In this document: positions 1-10,841 of the stretch, in pieces | How positions within the stretch are numbered: position 1 is the stretch's first letter | Layout of the letters: the number at the start of each line of letters is the position of its first letter | Source of the DNA: Patescibacteria group bacterium | GTDB taxonomy: Bacteria; Patescibacteriota; WWE3; UBA101185; UBA10185 | Direction: 5' to 3' | Assembly (NCBI GenBank): GCA_016926555.1 | Contig: JAFGOI010000002.1 | Coordinates: forward strand, 1 to 58,268 | Length of the DNA stretch: 58,268 bases | Notes under the pieces: generated by a model | What the model was told of the DNA's origin: nothing | The model's database searches: none | What the model saw: the letters and a program-made list of their open reading frames with translations, nothing else | Made by a program: the position numbers and the translations under genes

Positions 1-108
1 AGCAGCTGTAAGAAAGTTTTATCCTACTTAGGGCCCCCTCATAACACTCTTTTGGGCAAAGAAGTACTGGCAGGTACTTATGTGTATACTGAGCGGGGCT
101 TTAAGTAA
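1..108 (+). CDS. C-terminal fragment of an unidentified CDS truncated by the window edge (...LLGKEVLAGTYVYTERGFK*)
   Basis: Open frame from base 1 to TAA at 106-108; too short to assign. Confidence 0.35.
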   Translation, partial: SSCKKVLSYLGPPHNTLLGKEVLAGTYVYTERGFK

Positions 109-193
109 AAAGTGCAAAATAGTTCCAAGAACGTGACCAACAATACTTCCTATCTCAGAAAAACAAGTGATATACTAATTACGTAGCAGGTAT

Positions 194-1006
194 ATGAAAA
201 AACTTTTTGAAAAGATTAAAAATATAGATAAGAGAATAAAAACAGCTTTTCTAGTACTTGTACTACTGGCCGCGGGAGGCACTGCTTTTTGGTATTTCTT
301 TTACTCTAAATATGAAACCTTACAGAACGAACTTACTTCATATAAAAACAATCCAAAGCTAAGCGCTATAAAAGATAAATACGATATCATCCGGGAAGTT
401 TCGGAAATGGTAGAGGTCCCTTCTAACGAAGAGCCGACAGTAGCGAATATTAGCAACGTCCACAGACTTCAAAACCAGAAATTCTTCGAAAACGCTCAAA
501 ACGGAGATAAGCTGGTTTTTTACAGGGATGCAAAGAGAGCAATTTTATATAGACCAAGCACAAATAAAATAATCGAGATAGCAACCGTGAACGTGCAGGA
601 AATGGATGAGACAGTAACCGAAAGCACCTCCAGTGTTAAAGGGGAATCAACCAATATATATAAAATAGATCCGAGTAACGAGGATACAACACCAACTGTA
701 AACATATCCATCTATAACGGCACAAGAACGGTATCGGGGCTTGCTAAAAAAACCGAATTATTTCTAGAGAAAAACGTCAAGGAATATAAACTCCAAGTCG
801 CAGGTATGGGAGATACAAGCAAAGTATTTGATGAATCTATTGTAGTATCACTCAATGAGGATACATACGGGGTGGCCGAAGATCTAGCTGACTACTTGGG
901 TGCTACGGTAACCGAACTCCCTGATTCAGAAGGCGACTTGGGGAAGGGTTCGGATATTGTTATTATAATAGGATACACTTATAACGAAGCTATTACTACT
1001 CAGTAA
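194..1006 (+). CDS. Membrane-anchored protein with LytR_C-like C-terminal domain
   Basis: N-terminal TM helix; C-terminal VNISIYNGTRTVSGLAKK...LADYLGATVTELPDSEGDLGKGSDIVIIIGY resembles LytR C-terminal domain. Confidence 0.65.
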   Translation: MKKLFEKIKNIDKRIKTAFLVLVLLAAGGTAFWYFFYSKYETLQNELTSYKNNPKLSAIKDKYDIIREVSEMVEVPSNEEPTVANISNVHRLQNQKFFENAQNGDKLVFYRDAKRAILYRPSTNKIIEIATVNVQEMDETVTESTSSVKGESTNIYKIDPSNEDTTPTVNISIYNGTRTVSGLAKKTELFLEKNVKEYKLQVAGMGDTSKVFDESIVVSLNEDTYGVAEDLADYLGATVTELPDSEGDLGKGSDIVIIIGYTYNEAITTQ

Positions 1007-1075
1007 TCATAAGGTTAACTTTCATTACCTCACCTATTCTGTAGAAATTATGTAAATAGTTCATTTAATTTCGCA

Positions 1076-2518
1076 CTAGATGTACTCCAACCTACCCGAA
1101 GATAAATTAAGTCTCTTATTTACACCTACCCGCTCAACAAAAAACCTGTCATGAGATACAAGAAGTAAAGTCCCTTTGTATTCTTTTAGACTTTCCTCTA
1201 TTACTTCCTTTGTTTCAATATCTAAATGGTTCGTCGGTTCATCTAATATGAGCATGTCATAATCATTGTGCGCGAAAATCGCAAAGGCAAAGCGTGCCCG
1301 TTCACCAGGGCTGAGATTTTGCACCTTCAGCTGAATACTATCCTTATCGAATAAAAATCTCTTCAAATAACCGTATGCTTTCTGATTTGGACAGTGAGTT
1401 TCATCCGTAAAGTGTTCCAATATGTTCTTGTTAAGATCTAGGTGAGTCTGTTTCTGCGCAAAATAACCTATCTCGATTGAGTTGCCTATTTTTACTTCTC
1501 CACTGGTTGGTTTTTCTTCACCAACTATCATTTTTACTAGAGTAGTCTTCCCCACCCCATTCGGCCCAAACAGCCATATCTTCTCTCCGGCTCTGATTTC
1601 AAAGGATAAATCTTGAAAAACTACATTATCCCCAAATAACTTCTCTACGTTCTCCATACGAACCATCAGCTTTTGTGATGTAATATCCGTGTTGAACTTT
1701 ACGGAAGATATTCGCTTATTTTCGTACTTTTCTTTTTTATCTTTGACAACTTCACGTTCTATCCTTTTTTTTGTAGCTCTAACAGCTTTTCCCCTTGCTT
1801 TTCCACCTTCGATTTTTCGAACACAATGCAATAGTCTCTCTAATTTCGCTTTCCGTTTAAGAAATAGGACGTATTCCTCATCCCATTTATCAATTAACTT
1901 TAATTTTTCCGATTTGTAGTTATCATAGTTTCCCACGAAGGTCAGCATTTTGCCTCTCTCCATTTCCCAGACTTCATCAACTGTACTATTAAGAAACTCC
2001 CTATCATGCGAAATCATTACTACTGATTTCTCTAAGCTTTTCAAGTAATCCTCAAACCAAATGATTCCTTCAATATCTAAATGATTTGTAGGTTCATCTA
2101 TAAGTAAAACTGTAGGATCATCGAGCAAGATCTCCATCAACTTAAGCTTTAGCTTTTGGCCTTCGCTAAGAGTCTCTATTTTCTGATACGGGTCATAATT
2201 ACTAAACCGAAGATCATTTACTAAAATATCAATAATATAAGAATCCCATTCATTCTCTAGTTTAGGCTCAAGACACTCCCCTACTAGTTCAGCATCGAAC
2301 TTAATTTCTTGTGGAATATAACCTATTGTTTCTTCGGTAATTTCAATATTTCCTGAAGTTAAATCTTCTTCTCCAACTATTAATTTAAACAGTGTGGATT
2401 TTCCGCAACCGTTTCGACCAACAAGTGCAACTTTCCTATTATTTCCTATTTTAAAGTTTAGGTCTGTAAAAAGGGGTTCTCCTACATATGTTTTTGATAC
2501 GTTTTTTCCTATGATCAC
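1076..2518 (-). CDS. ABC-F family ATP-binding protein
   Basis: Two Walker A motifs (GRNGCGKST, GPNGVGKTT), two LSxGx signatures, two DEPTNHLDIE motifs, no TM; GTG start. Confidence 0.93.
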   Translation of the reverse strand: MIIGKNVSKTYVGEPLFTDLNFKIGNNRKVALVGRNGCGKSTLFKLIVGEEDLTSGNIEITEETIGYIPQEIKFDAELVGECLEPKLENEWDSYIIDILVNDLRFSNYDPYQKIETLSEGQKLKLKLMEILLDDPTVLLIDEPTNHLDIEGIIWFEDYLKSLEKSVVMISHDREFLNSTVDEVWEMERGKMLTFVGNYDNYKSEKLKLIDKWDEEYVLFLKRKAKLERLLHCVRKIEGGKARGKAVRATKKRIEREVVKDKKEKYENKRISSVKFNTDITSQKLMVRMENVEKLFGDNVVFQDLSFEIRAGEKIWLFGPNGVGKTTLVKMIVGEEKPTSGEVKIGNSIEIGYFAQKQTHLDLNKNILEHFTDETHCPNQKAYGYLKRFLFDKDSIQLKVQNLSPGERARFAFAIFAHNDYDMLILDEPTNHLDIETKEVIEESLKEYKGTLLLVSHDRFFVERVGVNKRLNLSSGRLEYI

Positions 2519-2567
2519 TGTACGATTGTAGCACTGGTGATAAGATTTTCACCAGAATTCTGACTAT

Positions 2568-2621
2568 AAAAAAACAAAAGGCGTCCAATCGCTGCGATGT
2601 ATATGCAGTTCATGAACGCCT
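2568..2621 (-). terminator. Rho-independent terminator downstream of the 2677-3552 gene
   Basis: Stem AGGCGT/ACGCCT followed on the minus strand by CTTTTGTTTTTTT. Confidence 0.65.
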
Positions 2622-2676
2622 CTTGGGCAGTTAGTTCTTTGCCTTATCTCACGGGCCTCAGGTCCATGTGGTTTAG

Positions 2677-3552
2677 CTAATCACAATACCCTGTCGAAAG
2701 CTCCCCCGTTTCGATGTTGCCGCAGTAGAACTCGGTAATCATATAAACGTAGTCGGCAACCTCAAAAGACACAAAGGCCGGGTCGTGTATCAGGATGTCG
2801 AGAGCCTGTCCCGGTTGAATTGGAATGTTGAAGGGCGTACCCTCAGCCGTCACTCTCAACTGGCCGTTGTAAACCGGAGCTGTCCATACCGGAACAGTAT
2901 CAGTGTATGTAGATGGTTCAAGTAGTGCTCCGCTGATTGTTATAGAGGAGGGGATGTACCCCTGCACACTCATCACCCTCACGGTCCCGTCCATCACCAG
3001 CTCGAACGTATCGAAGAGCCTCTCCCTGGTTACTTGGATCATCCAATCAATGTAGCGTTCGTCATACTCACTGAGGTTTGTGTTATCCCTTAAGAACCTA
3101 CCGTTGATCGCGACCAAATCAGCTTCTAGATCGTTGCCCCGGCTGTCCTGAGAAAAGAGACTCTCCTCGTGACGGCCAAGTTGTGCTTTAACACCTTCCC
3201 ACTGAACGGTACCTTCCATAGCGGCGCCAAAGTCGGTGACGTCTTTTGGCAGCCACCCGGTGCGAACGTCGATTTGACGAATGTACTCGTTGATGGACAC
3301 ACTGTCTAATTCGTCGCACCGCTCAGCAACACTTGCCTCGACTTGCGCAACAATCCGTCCCTCAACGATACCCATGATCCGCTCTTGTGCTGTTTCCAAG
3401 TCCTGAACTTGTTTTTTCAAGTGGGAGTTCTGACGAGCCAGCAAACCCGTGAGAACAACGGTCACTACAAGCAGGAATACAAACGCCACGGTGAGCTCTT
3501 TACGAAGCCCACTCTTCCTAATACTGCGAAACATCTTTTGCCTCCTTAGCAA
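2677..3552 (-). CDS. Single-TM (signal-anchor) exported protein, unknown function
   Basis: Long ORF, N-terminal hydrophobic helix then coiled-coil; GC-richer than flanks. Confidence 0.7.
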   Translation of the reverse strand: MLRRQKMFRSIRKSGLRKELTVAFVFLLVVTVVLTGLLARQNSHLKKQVQDLETAQERIMGIVEGRIVAQVEASVAERCDELDSVSINEYIRQIDVRTGWLPKDVTDFGAAMEGTVQWEGVKAQLGRHEESLFSQDSRGNDLEADLVAINGRFLRDNTNLSEYDERYIDWMIQVTRERLFDTFELVMDGTVRVMSVQGYIPSSITISGALLEPSTYTDTVPVWTAPVYNGQLRVTAEGTPFNIPIQPGQALDILIHDPAFVSFEVADYVYMITEFYCGNIETGELSTGYCD

Positions 3553-3690
3553 AGACTGGTGTCCTACAACACACGTTGTGCCCCTCTTGGGATCTGTGTC
3601 TTGCCGACTCAGACTGTGGACAAATAACCATCTAGTTACTAAATGGCTAATTGTCCTATACCTGAGAAACTAAAGCTCATAAATACGTAT

Positions 3691-3773
3691 ATGGGCTGGT
3701 TTGGGGTTGTAAAAAGATACTTCGTAGGTAGCGGCCTACTTGATCTATGTTTACAACTGTTCCAAACCAGCCC
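3691..3773 (-). terminator. Long imperfect hairpin downstream of the 3789-5201 gene
   Basis: gggctggtttgg (3693-3704) pairs with ccaaaccagccc (3762-3773), with an inner gtagg/cctac stem. Confidence 0.45.
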
Positions 3774-3788
3774 AATGGCTACACGTGT

Positions 3789-5201
3789 CTATCGTCCCAA
3801 AGATATCTCCTCAATCTGCCCCTGTCGGTGAACAACACCGTCCTCCGTCTGGTAGGGTTCGCCTGCAGAGTCGATAACCCAATAAATGGCGTTCTCGTAC
3901 CCGTCACAATTGGGCGATACCGTAACCACCGCGGGACCTCCGTATGTGTGTTCGCCAAGAGGGCGGTACCATGTCAGTTCACCAGTCTCGGAAACCGTAA
4001 TATATACAAAATCCCCGGGATCCGATTCCTGAGCTTCCTCATCCCAGGAGTAACCCTGGAAGAGTGAGATGAGATCTCCAAAACCGATGACAGCCCCGAT
4101 CTCTGATCGGACGCTGTTGGTAACACCAACGGTTACGATCAGAAGCTTATCCGAGGGCCAACCGTTAGGCCAAACCTGGCAGATCGTAGAGTCCCAATGA
4201 ACCTGGAAAGCAGCCTGCGAGCCGTAGTCGTCGGACCATCGAAACTCGTGCTGGTCATTCCCGGTGGAGACGTTGACCCAATCGGGCTGGTCGATCTGGA
4301 CCATACCGTTGTCCCCGCAGAAGTTCGGAATAGCAGATGACGATGTGGGAATGTGATAGTCGAGCATGATATCGCGGGTTTCGTCATCCCAGGTATCCAG
4401 TATCAGCGTGGGGCCGCTCCATTCGCCCGCAGCGTAAGTGAGAGTGTCCTTGAAACATTGCCGACCGATATCGGGCACCCCGCCGGACCACTGGATCTGC
4501 CCCAGGAATCGGCCATCCACACGATCAAACACAGCGTAGTGACCGTCCTCAGAAAGCGTGTTCGTGTTCATCAGGGCGTGGGGCAGGAGGGCTCTGTAAA
4601 CCTCCTCCGTAAGGTAGCCCCCACGGGGGATCTCAATATTCCCGATGCGCTCAAGGTAGCCAAGACAGGGTCCGTTGGTACTCATATACCTGCCTCCGAT
4701 GTAAGCACTAAAGTGCTTGCCTCCTGCGTAAGACCAGGAACACACATCGCCAACGTTCCGGATGATAGTGGAAACTTCTTCTCTTGCGATGTCATAGTCC
4801 TCACCGACACCGCTTTCCACCATCTGAACGTCGACTTTGTACGAACCCTCCCCCACCGTAGAGGCTACTACTGTGACCTCGACGGCGTACAAGTAACTGT
4901 ACTCCGGCAAAGGAGTCGGAGAAGGTGTGGCCGTTGCCCAAATCGAAGGAATGGGCGTCGCCGCAAACGCAACTGCAGCTGTCGGAACCGCTGTAAACGT
5001 AGCATAAGGTTCTGATGTAGACACCACTGCTGCCGTCACCGTAGCTGTGGGACTGGGCATCGTAATATCCGGCTCCCGCAACGCGGCAATCATCAAATAG
5101 ATCCCCTGCACCAAAGCGGCCACTGACAATGCGAGACACAGCAAAATTGAAATGCGAACATGCGGATTCTGAATCTTCCAAAACATTTGATTTTCCTCCA
5201 C
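3789..5201 (-). CDS. Exported protein with TM anchor and Pro/Thr/Ser-rich linker
   Basis: N-terminal TM followed by low-complexity TPSPTATVTAA...TATPSPTPLPE linker and a long extracellular region. Confidence 0.75.
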   Translation of the reverse strand: MEENQMFWKIQNPHVRISILLCLALSVAALVQGIYLMIAALREPDITMPSPTATVTAAVVSTSEPYATFTAVPTAAVAFAATPIPSIWATATPSPTPLPEYSYLYAVEVTVVASTVGEGSYKVDVQMVESGVGEDYDIAREEVSTIIRNVGDVCSWSYAGGKHFSAYIGGRYMSTNGPCLGYLERIGNIEIPRGGYLTEEVYRALLPHALMNTNTLSEDGHYAVFDRVDGRFLGQIQWSGGVPDIGRQCFKDTLTYAAGEWSGPTLILDTWDDETRDIMLDYHIPTSSSAIPNFCGDNGMVQIDQPDWVNVSTGNDQHEFRWSDDYGSQAAFQVHWDSTICQVWPNGWPSDKLLIVTVGVTNSVRSEIGAVIGFGDLISLFQGYSWDEEAQESDPGDFVYITVSETGELTWYRPLGEHTYGGPAVVTVSPNCDGYENAIYWVIDSAGEPYQTEDGVVHRQGQIEEISLGR

Positions 5202-5540
5202 TTTCTATGTGATATAGGTTTTATCCAACACAGCCCGTGATGAGCCGCCTGGTGCGCAGGATCTCTCTCGCCGCCACGACAGAGACTGTGGAAAAAACTC
5301 ACTCAACGTTTATAGATTTGAATGAATTTTGCCCACAGCCTCCCATGACGACTTATATGACATTTATAGACACATAAACTTTCAAAGTTCTTGAAAACAT
5401 AAAGCTGGAACTTATTCCAACTTTCTGTTAGCATTTTAGTACTATAGGGTGTTTACGGCTTGAGTAATCCTGAGTGTTTCTGAGTCGCGATTCTTCTGAA
5501 TATAAATTGTATTAATCTTACATATTGGTAAAATTACTAT

Positions 5541-7445
5541 ATGGGCACATATGGCGAAGGACAAAATAAACCGGAACTTCAACACCAAGATAGGCTTGAG
5601 TTTATTAGAGGGGAAGTATCCGAAAATCATGTTCTTGTACGGATGGATTATGAAACTCTAAAAGACAGAGCAAGGATAGAATGGGATGTTTTAGAACCTC
5701 TACTTGGAGGAGAATTTAAAGACGAATTGCTGGAAAAAGCACTTAGAAATCCGGGAGACTCAGTAACTTTAAAGGGGAGTACTGTACTTAACCTAATATA
5801 TGGACAGTATGTCTACAATACACAAACCGGTTACGCAGCAGAATCCTATAGGTCCGATATAGATGTGATGGTATCAGATCCAGAAGTGCTAGAAAGATTG
5901 ATCGAAAGCGGATTTGCCGTTGAAAATACGTATGCTGCAACCAAAGCAAAAGTCGGAGAAACACAAGTTGATATTATTTCAACAGAAACTATGAAAAATA
6001 TGGACATTGAAGCAATGAATGACATTGAAGCCTGGGCAGATACTCTTGAGGATCCCGAATTACAGGCTTATTTAAAGCATAACGCCAATTATTTTAAACA
6101 AGCTCTTCAGGGAGCCACGGAAAGGCAATTACTATCCTTACACAGTCTTTTTGGATATGAAGCTATTGGGATTAAAATTGAAAGGGATGAAAACGGGGAA
6201 CTACAAGCAAGTCTAGAGGATCCCACATGGATAGTTACTGATGATGTACTAGTAAAACAACAAATTAAGTTAAATAGAGCCAATGGTTTAGCGGGAGGTT
6301 TTCAAGTCACAATATACAATGAACCAAGTGTGAGATCATTTATGCTAGAAGCTTTTAGACACATGGAAACACCTTCAACTGGGGCAGATGATGGTGAAAA
6401 CAAGACTAATAGCACATTTCACTCCTCGACAAAGGTTCCCTTGTATACATTAGATGGGTATAGCAGAATGCTCAGAACCGCCTGCGAATTAAATGTTGGA
6501 GTTTATTGGAATCCCCTCGATCCCATATGTTTTTACAACCCAGATAGTTATAGAATGTACAGTACCCTATACAAAGTTGCTCAAAAAATTGATCAAGAAG
6601 GAATTATGTTTGAAGTTGACGATAAGGTTTTACAAAAAGATAGCGGAGAAACCCGAACTGCAGAAGAATGGTACAAAGAAAAAATGCAGACAGCGTTCGC
6701 AAGATCCTGCGTTGCCGATCCTATGCAGGCATTTAACAGAACTTTTGCATGTTTACCATTAGGTCGAACTATTGCAGAACCTGTTGCGGATACGTTTGAT
6801 AAGTATCATGAAACAGTTACTCCAAACACATTGCTCCCTGATCTAATTGATATATACGGTGTCGACACATTGTTAGGTAAATCAGATCGGAACGCTCCCG
6901 AGGGCCTTAAACAAGCAGCGTACGCGTTAGTGGGAAATAAAGAAGCTCTAGAAGCCAAACCCATGAGAACCATAGACAGATTAAATATACTATATTTGAG
7001 ATACTATGGAGAGGACTTGTTACTAACCTCAAGATTAGATCAGGTCCAAAGGAATGAAACAGATGAGAACTTGGATGACGATGAATATTTCGAAAAAGCA
7101 ATGCTGGAAAATGCAGGCTCCCACGGAAAAGATACTATTGCTGCTTTAAGAAATGATTGGATCAAGCAACACGGACTACCGGAAGGCGTTTTCGGTACTG
7201 TTACTATGAAGCATTATCCAGAAGGAATGTCTGAAATAATGGCAATGATTTTTGTAGCTAATGAAATGGACCCGGACGAGGGACGTGAGAAGATAAAACA
7301 AGTGGTAGATAACTGGATTCCCAGCGGAATACTTAAAGGAGAATGGAAAAAAGATGTATACGAATTTGAAATGGGTCTGGATGAAGAAAAAATCGTTAAA
7401 AGAATGAAAGAAATAAAAGCTGATATAGGGGCTAAACCTCTTTAA
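5541..7445 (+). CDS. Large protein with possible nucleotidyltransferase-fold N-terminal region
   Basis: LKGSTVLNLIYGQ...YRSDIDVMVSD resembles the GS...DxD signature of the NTase superfamily; rest unassigned. Confidence 0.5.
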   Translation: MGTYGEGQNKPELQHQDRLEFIRGEVSENHVLVRMDYETLKDRARIEWDVLEPLLGGEFKDELLEKALRNPGDSVTLKGSTVLNLIYGQYVYNTQTGYAAESYRSDIDVMVSDPEVLERLIESGFAVENTYAATKAKVGETQVDIISTETMKNMDIEAMNDIEAWADTLEDPELQAYLKHNANYFKQALQGATERQLLSLHSLFGYEAIGIKIERDENGELQASLEDPTWIVTDDVLVKQQIKLNRANGLAGGFQVTIYNEPSVRSFMLEAFRHMETPSTGADDGENKTNSTFHSSTKVPLYTLDGYSRMLRTACELNVGVYWNPLDPICFYNPDSYRMYSTLYKVAQKIDQEGIMFEVDDKVLQKDSGETRTAEEWYKEKMQTAFARSCVADPMQAFNRTFACLPLGRTIAEPVADTFDKYHETVTPNTLLPDLIDIYGVDTLLGKSDRNAPEGLKQAAYALVGNKEALEAKPMRTIDRLNILYLRYYGEDLLLTSRLDQVQRNETDENLDDDEYFEKAMLENAGSHGKDTIAALRNDWIKQHGLPEGVFGTVTMKHYPEGMSEIMAMIFVANEMDPDEGREKIKQVVDNWIPSGILKGEWKKDVYEFEMGLDEEKIVKRMKEIKADIGAKPL

Positions 7446-7486
7446 TAATCTACATTATTTATACGGTATGGAAACTAAATCTTTTA

Positions 7487-8824
7487 CTAAACCAACATAA
7501 TCCCCTTCCCCTTTACCGTCTTCATCTCTTTTTCTGCATCAACATTTTTCAGCTTACCTCTCATATCTGATAGTAACCTGTCTATCGCCCAGTCGCTATA
7601 TCTATCTTCCCACTCATTACCCCACATACACTGAGCAACTTCGTCCCTCGCTACCAATTCCCCTCCTCTATTTACTAATAAACTATAAACTTGGAGCTCT
7701 TTTGCACTTAACGTTTTTCTTATTTTTTGAGGAACGTCAGCAAAACTATATTTTATGAGACCTCCGACACTTATCAAAGTGTTCTTATTATCCAAAACAT
7801 ACTGTTCGAACAACGGATTTAGCAGTTTTGGTTCACCCCCACTTTCATCTAAACATACTAAACCGGTAAATAAAAGATAATCAGATGGATAATTATCTTT
7901 TTTATCCCCCAGCGTCCCTAAATATTCAAGCGAGTCCTTTGACAGTGAATTTATAATCTTTTTGAACCTATGATCCAGCCACTCCTTTCCTACTATGTCA
8001 TATGTTTCCTTCACACTTTTCGCCTTTATTATTTTCTCTTGGATTTCCTCATTATCGGTCACAGCTGCTGCTAATTGTTTTAAAGTAGAAGGATCTCCAT
8101 ACGACAATTCGGAACACCTTGATATATATTTTCTATCATACTTCAACTTACGCAACCCTGAATGATACTTAAACAACACCTCGGCTGAATCCTTTCCAAA
8201 CAATAATTCCTTCCCGTTAACAATATTTTCTATGAAAATCTGTGATAATCCTCCTAAGTGATCTTTCGTATCTTCTGTAACCTCACAATCACAAATAAAA
8301 ATGAAAGAAAAATTCATGGGCGCTACTTTTTTCATTGAATCAAGTGAAGACACTAGCGCCCCACTATTCACCGAATTGCCGCATGCAAGTCTAAAATTAT
8401 CAATTATAAATGTAAGCTTAAAACCTTTGTCGTAGGTAATATAATAAAGAAACTCATTTAATAAATCCTGGGATATTGTTTCGTGAGCCAAAACAGAGTT
8501 TAGTTTATCTTGAGATTCAGTATCTAATATGCTTTTGTAGTGGTTGTTTATAAACGAAAGGCTTTCTCTTAGCCCTTCCGCTATATCATCATCATATTTT
8601 TCGAGATCAACCAACACAAAAATTCTGTCACTTGTGTCCTCCCCTAATATCTTGGGGTTTCTTATTAAATACATCAGATTCGATATATCACCGGATCCTC
8701 TAAAAGAAATAATTGTCACATTAAGATTCTTTAATGCTCTTTTTAACACCAAATTAAAATATTTTTCTATTAATTCTTCAGAAGCCGGAGGATCAATAAG
8801 TTTTGAATAATTCGAAATTCCCAT
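7487..8824 (-). CDS. P-loop/STAND-like ATPase with C-terminal OmpR-type winged helix
   Basis: C-terminus LSAKELQVYSLLVNRGGELVARDEVAQCMWG...DRLLSDMRGKL...TVKGKGIMLV fits Trans_reg_C; N-terminus has degenerate P-loop SFRGSGDISNLMYLI and VLVDLEKYDDD. Confidence 0.65.
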   Translation of the reverse strand: MGISNYSKLIDPPASEELIEKYFNLVLKRALKNLNVTIISFRGSGDISNLMYLIRNPKILGEDTSDRIFVLVDLEKYDDDIAEGLRESLSFINNHYKSILDTESQDKLNSVLAHETISQDLLNEFLYYITYDKGFKLTFIIDNFRLACGNSVNSGALVSSLDSMKKVAPMNFSFIFICDCEVTEDTKDHLGGLSQIFIENIVNGKELLFGKDSAEVLFKYHSGLRKLKYDRKYISRCSELSYGDPSTLKQLAAAVTDNEEIQEKIIKAKSVKETYDIVGKEWLDHRFKKIINSLSKDSLEYLGTLGDKKDNYPSDYLLFTGLVCLDESGGEPKLLNPLFEQYVLDNKNTLISVGGLIKYSFADVPQKIRKTLSAKELQVYSLLVNRGGELVARDEVAQCMWGNEWEDRYSDWAIDRLLSDMRGKLKNVDAEKEMKTVKGKGIMLV

Positions 8825-8888
8825 ATACTAATTTTACACAATTGTCCCACTCTTCAAAATTAGCTTCTTCTAAGTTATTATTAATACA

Positions 8889-10841
8889 ATGCCCACAAAA
8901 AATAGATTCAACCCGGTTGTCATGTGCTTTATTCTGTTACTAGCAAGCGCATTTTTCTTTCTCTTACAACAAAAAACCTCCTATGCAGGTACAACACCTC
9001 CAACTACTACAGAAACCTTTGACCCTTCATCGCCTGATGGAAGAAATGGTTGGTATGTGTCACCTCTCGACATTACCCTGGAAGCTACAGACCTTGAAAG
9101 CGGGGTAAAAGAAATTAATTACAGATTAAACAGCGGTTCATGGATAAAAACAGAATTCGGGAATACACTGAACTTAGCTCCTAATCCATCTTTTGAAGTG
9201 TATGGCGTAATAGCCCCTCTCCACGTTGCTGACTGGGGTGTTGTAACACCAGGTGACCCTGCAACTTTCACTAGAACCATTACAGAATATGCGCCAGGCG
9301 CAGCAATATATTCAGTGGAAATAGGATCTACAACACCCGGATGGCATGCTATCCAACACAAAGAAGACTTTGCAGTGGTAACCCCCTTTAGCAATATGAG
9401 TGCCTCTGCTCAAATAAAAACGGTTGGTGCCAACTTAGCATACTTCAAAATGTATGCGGTTAGTCTGGATGGGTTTGGCCAACCCGTGTACACTCAGCTT
9501 TCACAAAGCACAACACTATCGGGAACAAATGACTGGACCCAAGTAGATTCTAATTTTGTTGTCAGCCTCGCCGATGCAATTGGAGTTTTCATGGAAGTTG
9601 GTCTTGACGGCGCAGGAACAATTTACGTTGATGCTATAACAATAACCGAATCATATACCACGGCTCAAGTAAACTTTGTAGTAGGGGCAGATGGATCGCA
9701 TACATTAGAATGGTACAGCGTAGACAGAATGGGCAACACTGAGTCAACTCACTCACGAAGTTTCAAAATCGATCAAACCCCACCTGGAAAGTGGTACAAT
9801 GCAGGAGCGTTCAGAGGGCTTTTTGGTACAAATTATATGCTATGGGTGTATGTAAATGTTCAAGATGATACATCAGGAATCTCTACTTTCACCGACAAGT
9901 ATCAATACCATGTAGATGCCGAACCAGGATTCGGGCGCTACGATGATATACTAGACTGCGGGTCTGACTGGGAACCTGATGGATGGGTTATCCTTATTTC
10001 ACCCCCATTTCTGCCCGGTGTAAAATCGGCTTATTTACTCACACCAAAAACTAATTTCTGTAATGATAACTGGAGAGTATGTAAAAAAGTCAAATTCCAC
10101 GCGGAGGACATGGCGGGAAACATAAACGAACAAGATTTCTGTATTAATGGACCTTGGATAAAATTTAGAGGTGAAGGAATAATAGGATCTACCGCCGGAA
10201 TTGATATGATATCAGAACCGGAAGATGATAATACAGATGGGTTAGTTGAGATCGGAAATGACACACTAGACTTTTTCAGAATGGAAAATGATTGGAATAT
10301 AAAAAACTACAACCTCGCCACTGTTTTTGACTACGACACTTTATGGGACATGACCTCATCAAAAACTGAAATTACAGACGGCAACCTCGTATCCGAAGAT
10401 GGCGTATACAATATAGATGGAAACTTCGAGATTAACAGTAGCAGCACTCCTTCCGACTACGATTCAAATACTTTTAACCAAATAGTTTTCATTAACGGCG
10501 ATTTATTAATATCCGAAGATATTATGGTAAATAACTCATCTACAGCCTTTTTCGTAGTAAGCGGTGATGTCGAAATCGCGAAAATTGTTGAAAATGTTGG
10601 CATAGCAATATTAGCAGACGAGGAGTTTAAAACAGCCTACGACATTGAGGAAGGAGATGCCACGGAAATACTAAACTTAAACGGGGTTTACGGAGCAAAC
10701 AAATTCGTATTCCAAAGAACCCTACAGGGAACAAACAACAACGATGTTCCTTCCGAAAACTTTGTCTACGAACCAAAATACTTGATAGGACTAAAAGACT
10801 TCTTTGAGGGTGGCTCCATAAAGTGGCTTGATTCTAATTAA
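8889..10841 (+). CDS. Secreted multidomain protein (Ig-like/OmpL47-type N-terminal region)
   Basis: Signal peptide; SPDGRNGWYVSPLDITLEATDLESGVKEINYRLN motif; beta-rich repeats. Confidence 0.7.
   Translation: MPTKNRFNPVVMCFILLLASAFFFLLQQKTSYAGTTPPTTTETFDPSSPDGRNGWYVSPLDITLEATDLESGVKEINYRLNSGSWIKTEFGNTLNLAPNPSFEVYGVIAPLHVADWGVVTPGDPATFTRTITEYAPGAAIYSVEIGSTTPGWHAIQHKEDFAVVTPFSNMSASAQIKTVGANLAYFKMYAVSLDGFGQPVYTQLSQSTTLSGTNDWTQVDSNFVVSLADAIGVFMEVGLDGAGTIYVDAITITESYTTAQVNFVVGADGSHTLEWYSVDRMGNTESTHSRSFKIDQTPPGKWYNAGAFRGLFGTNYMLWVYVNVQDDTSGISTFTDKYQYHVDAEPGFGRYDDILDCGSDWEPDGWVILISPPFLPGVKSAYLLTPKTNFCNDNWRVCKKVKFHAEDMAGNINEQDFCINGPWIKFRGEGIIGSTAGIDMISEPEDDNTDGLVEIGNDTLDFFRMENDWNIKNYNLATVFDYDTLWDMTSSKTEITDGNLVSEDGVYNIDGNFEINSSSTPSDYDSNTFNQIVFINGDLLISEDIMVNNSSTAFFVVSGDVEIAKIVENVGIAILADEEFKTAYDIEEGDATEILNLNGVYGANKFVFQRTLQGTNNNDVPSENFVYEPKYLIGLKDFFEGGSIKWLDSN

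Noticed and set aside
4353-5015. 220-aa plus-strand ORF
   Set aside because: Overlaps the minus-strand gene with clear TM and linker; Arg-rich translation typical of antisense in GC-richer DNA.
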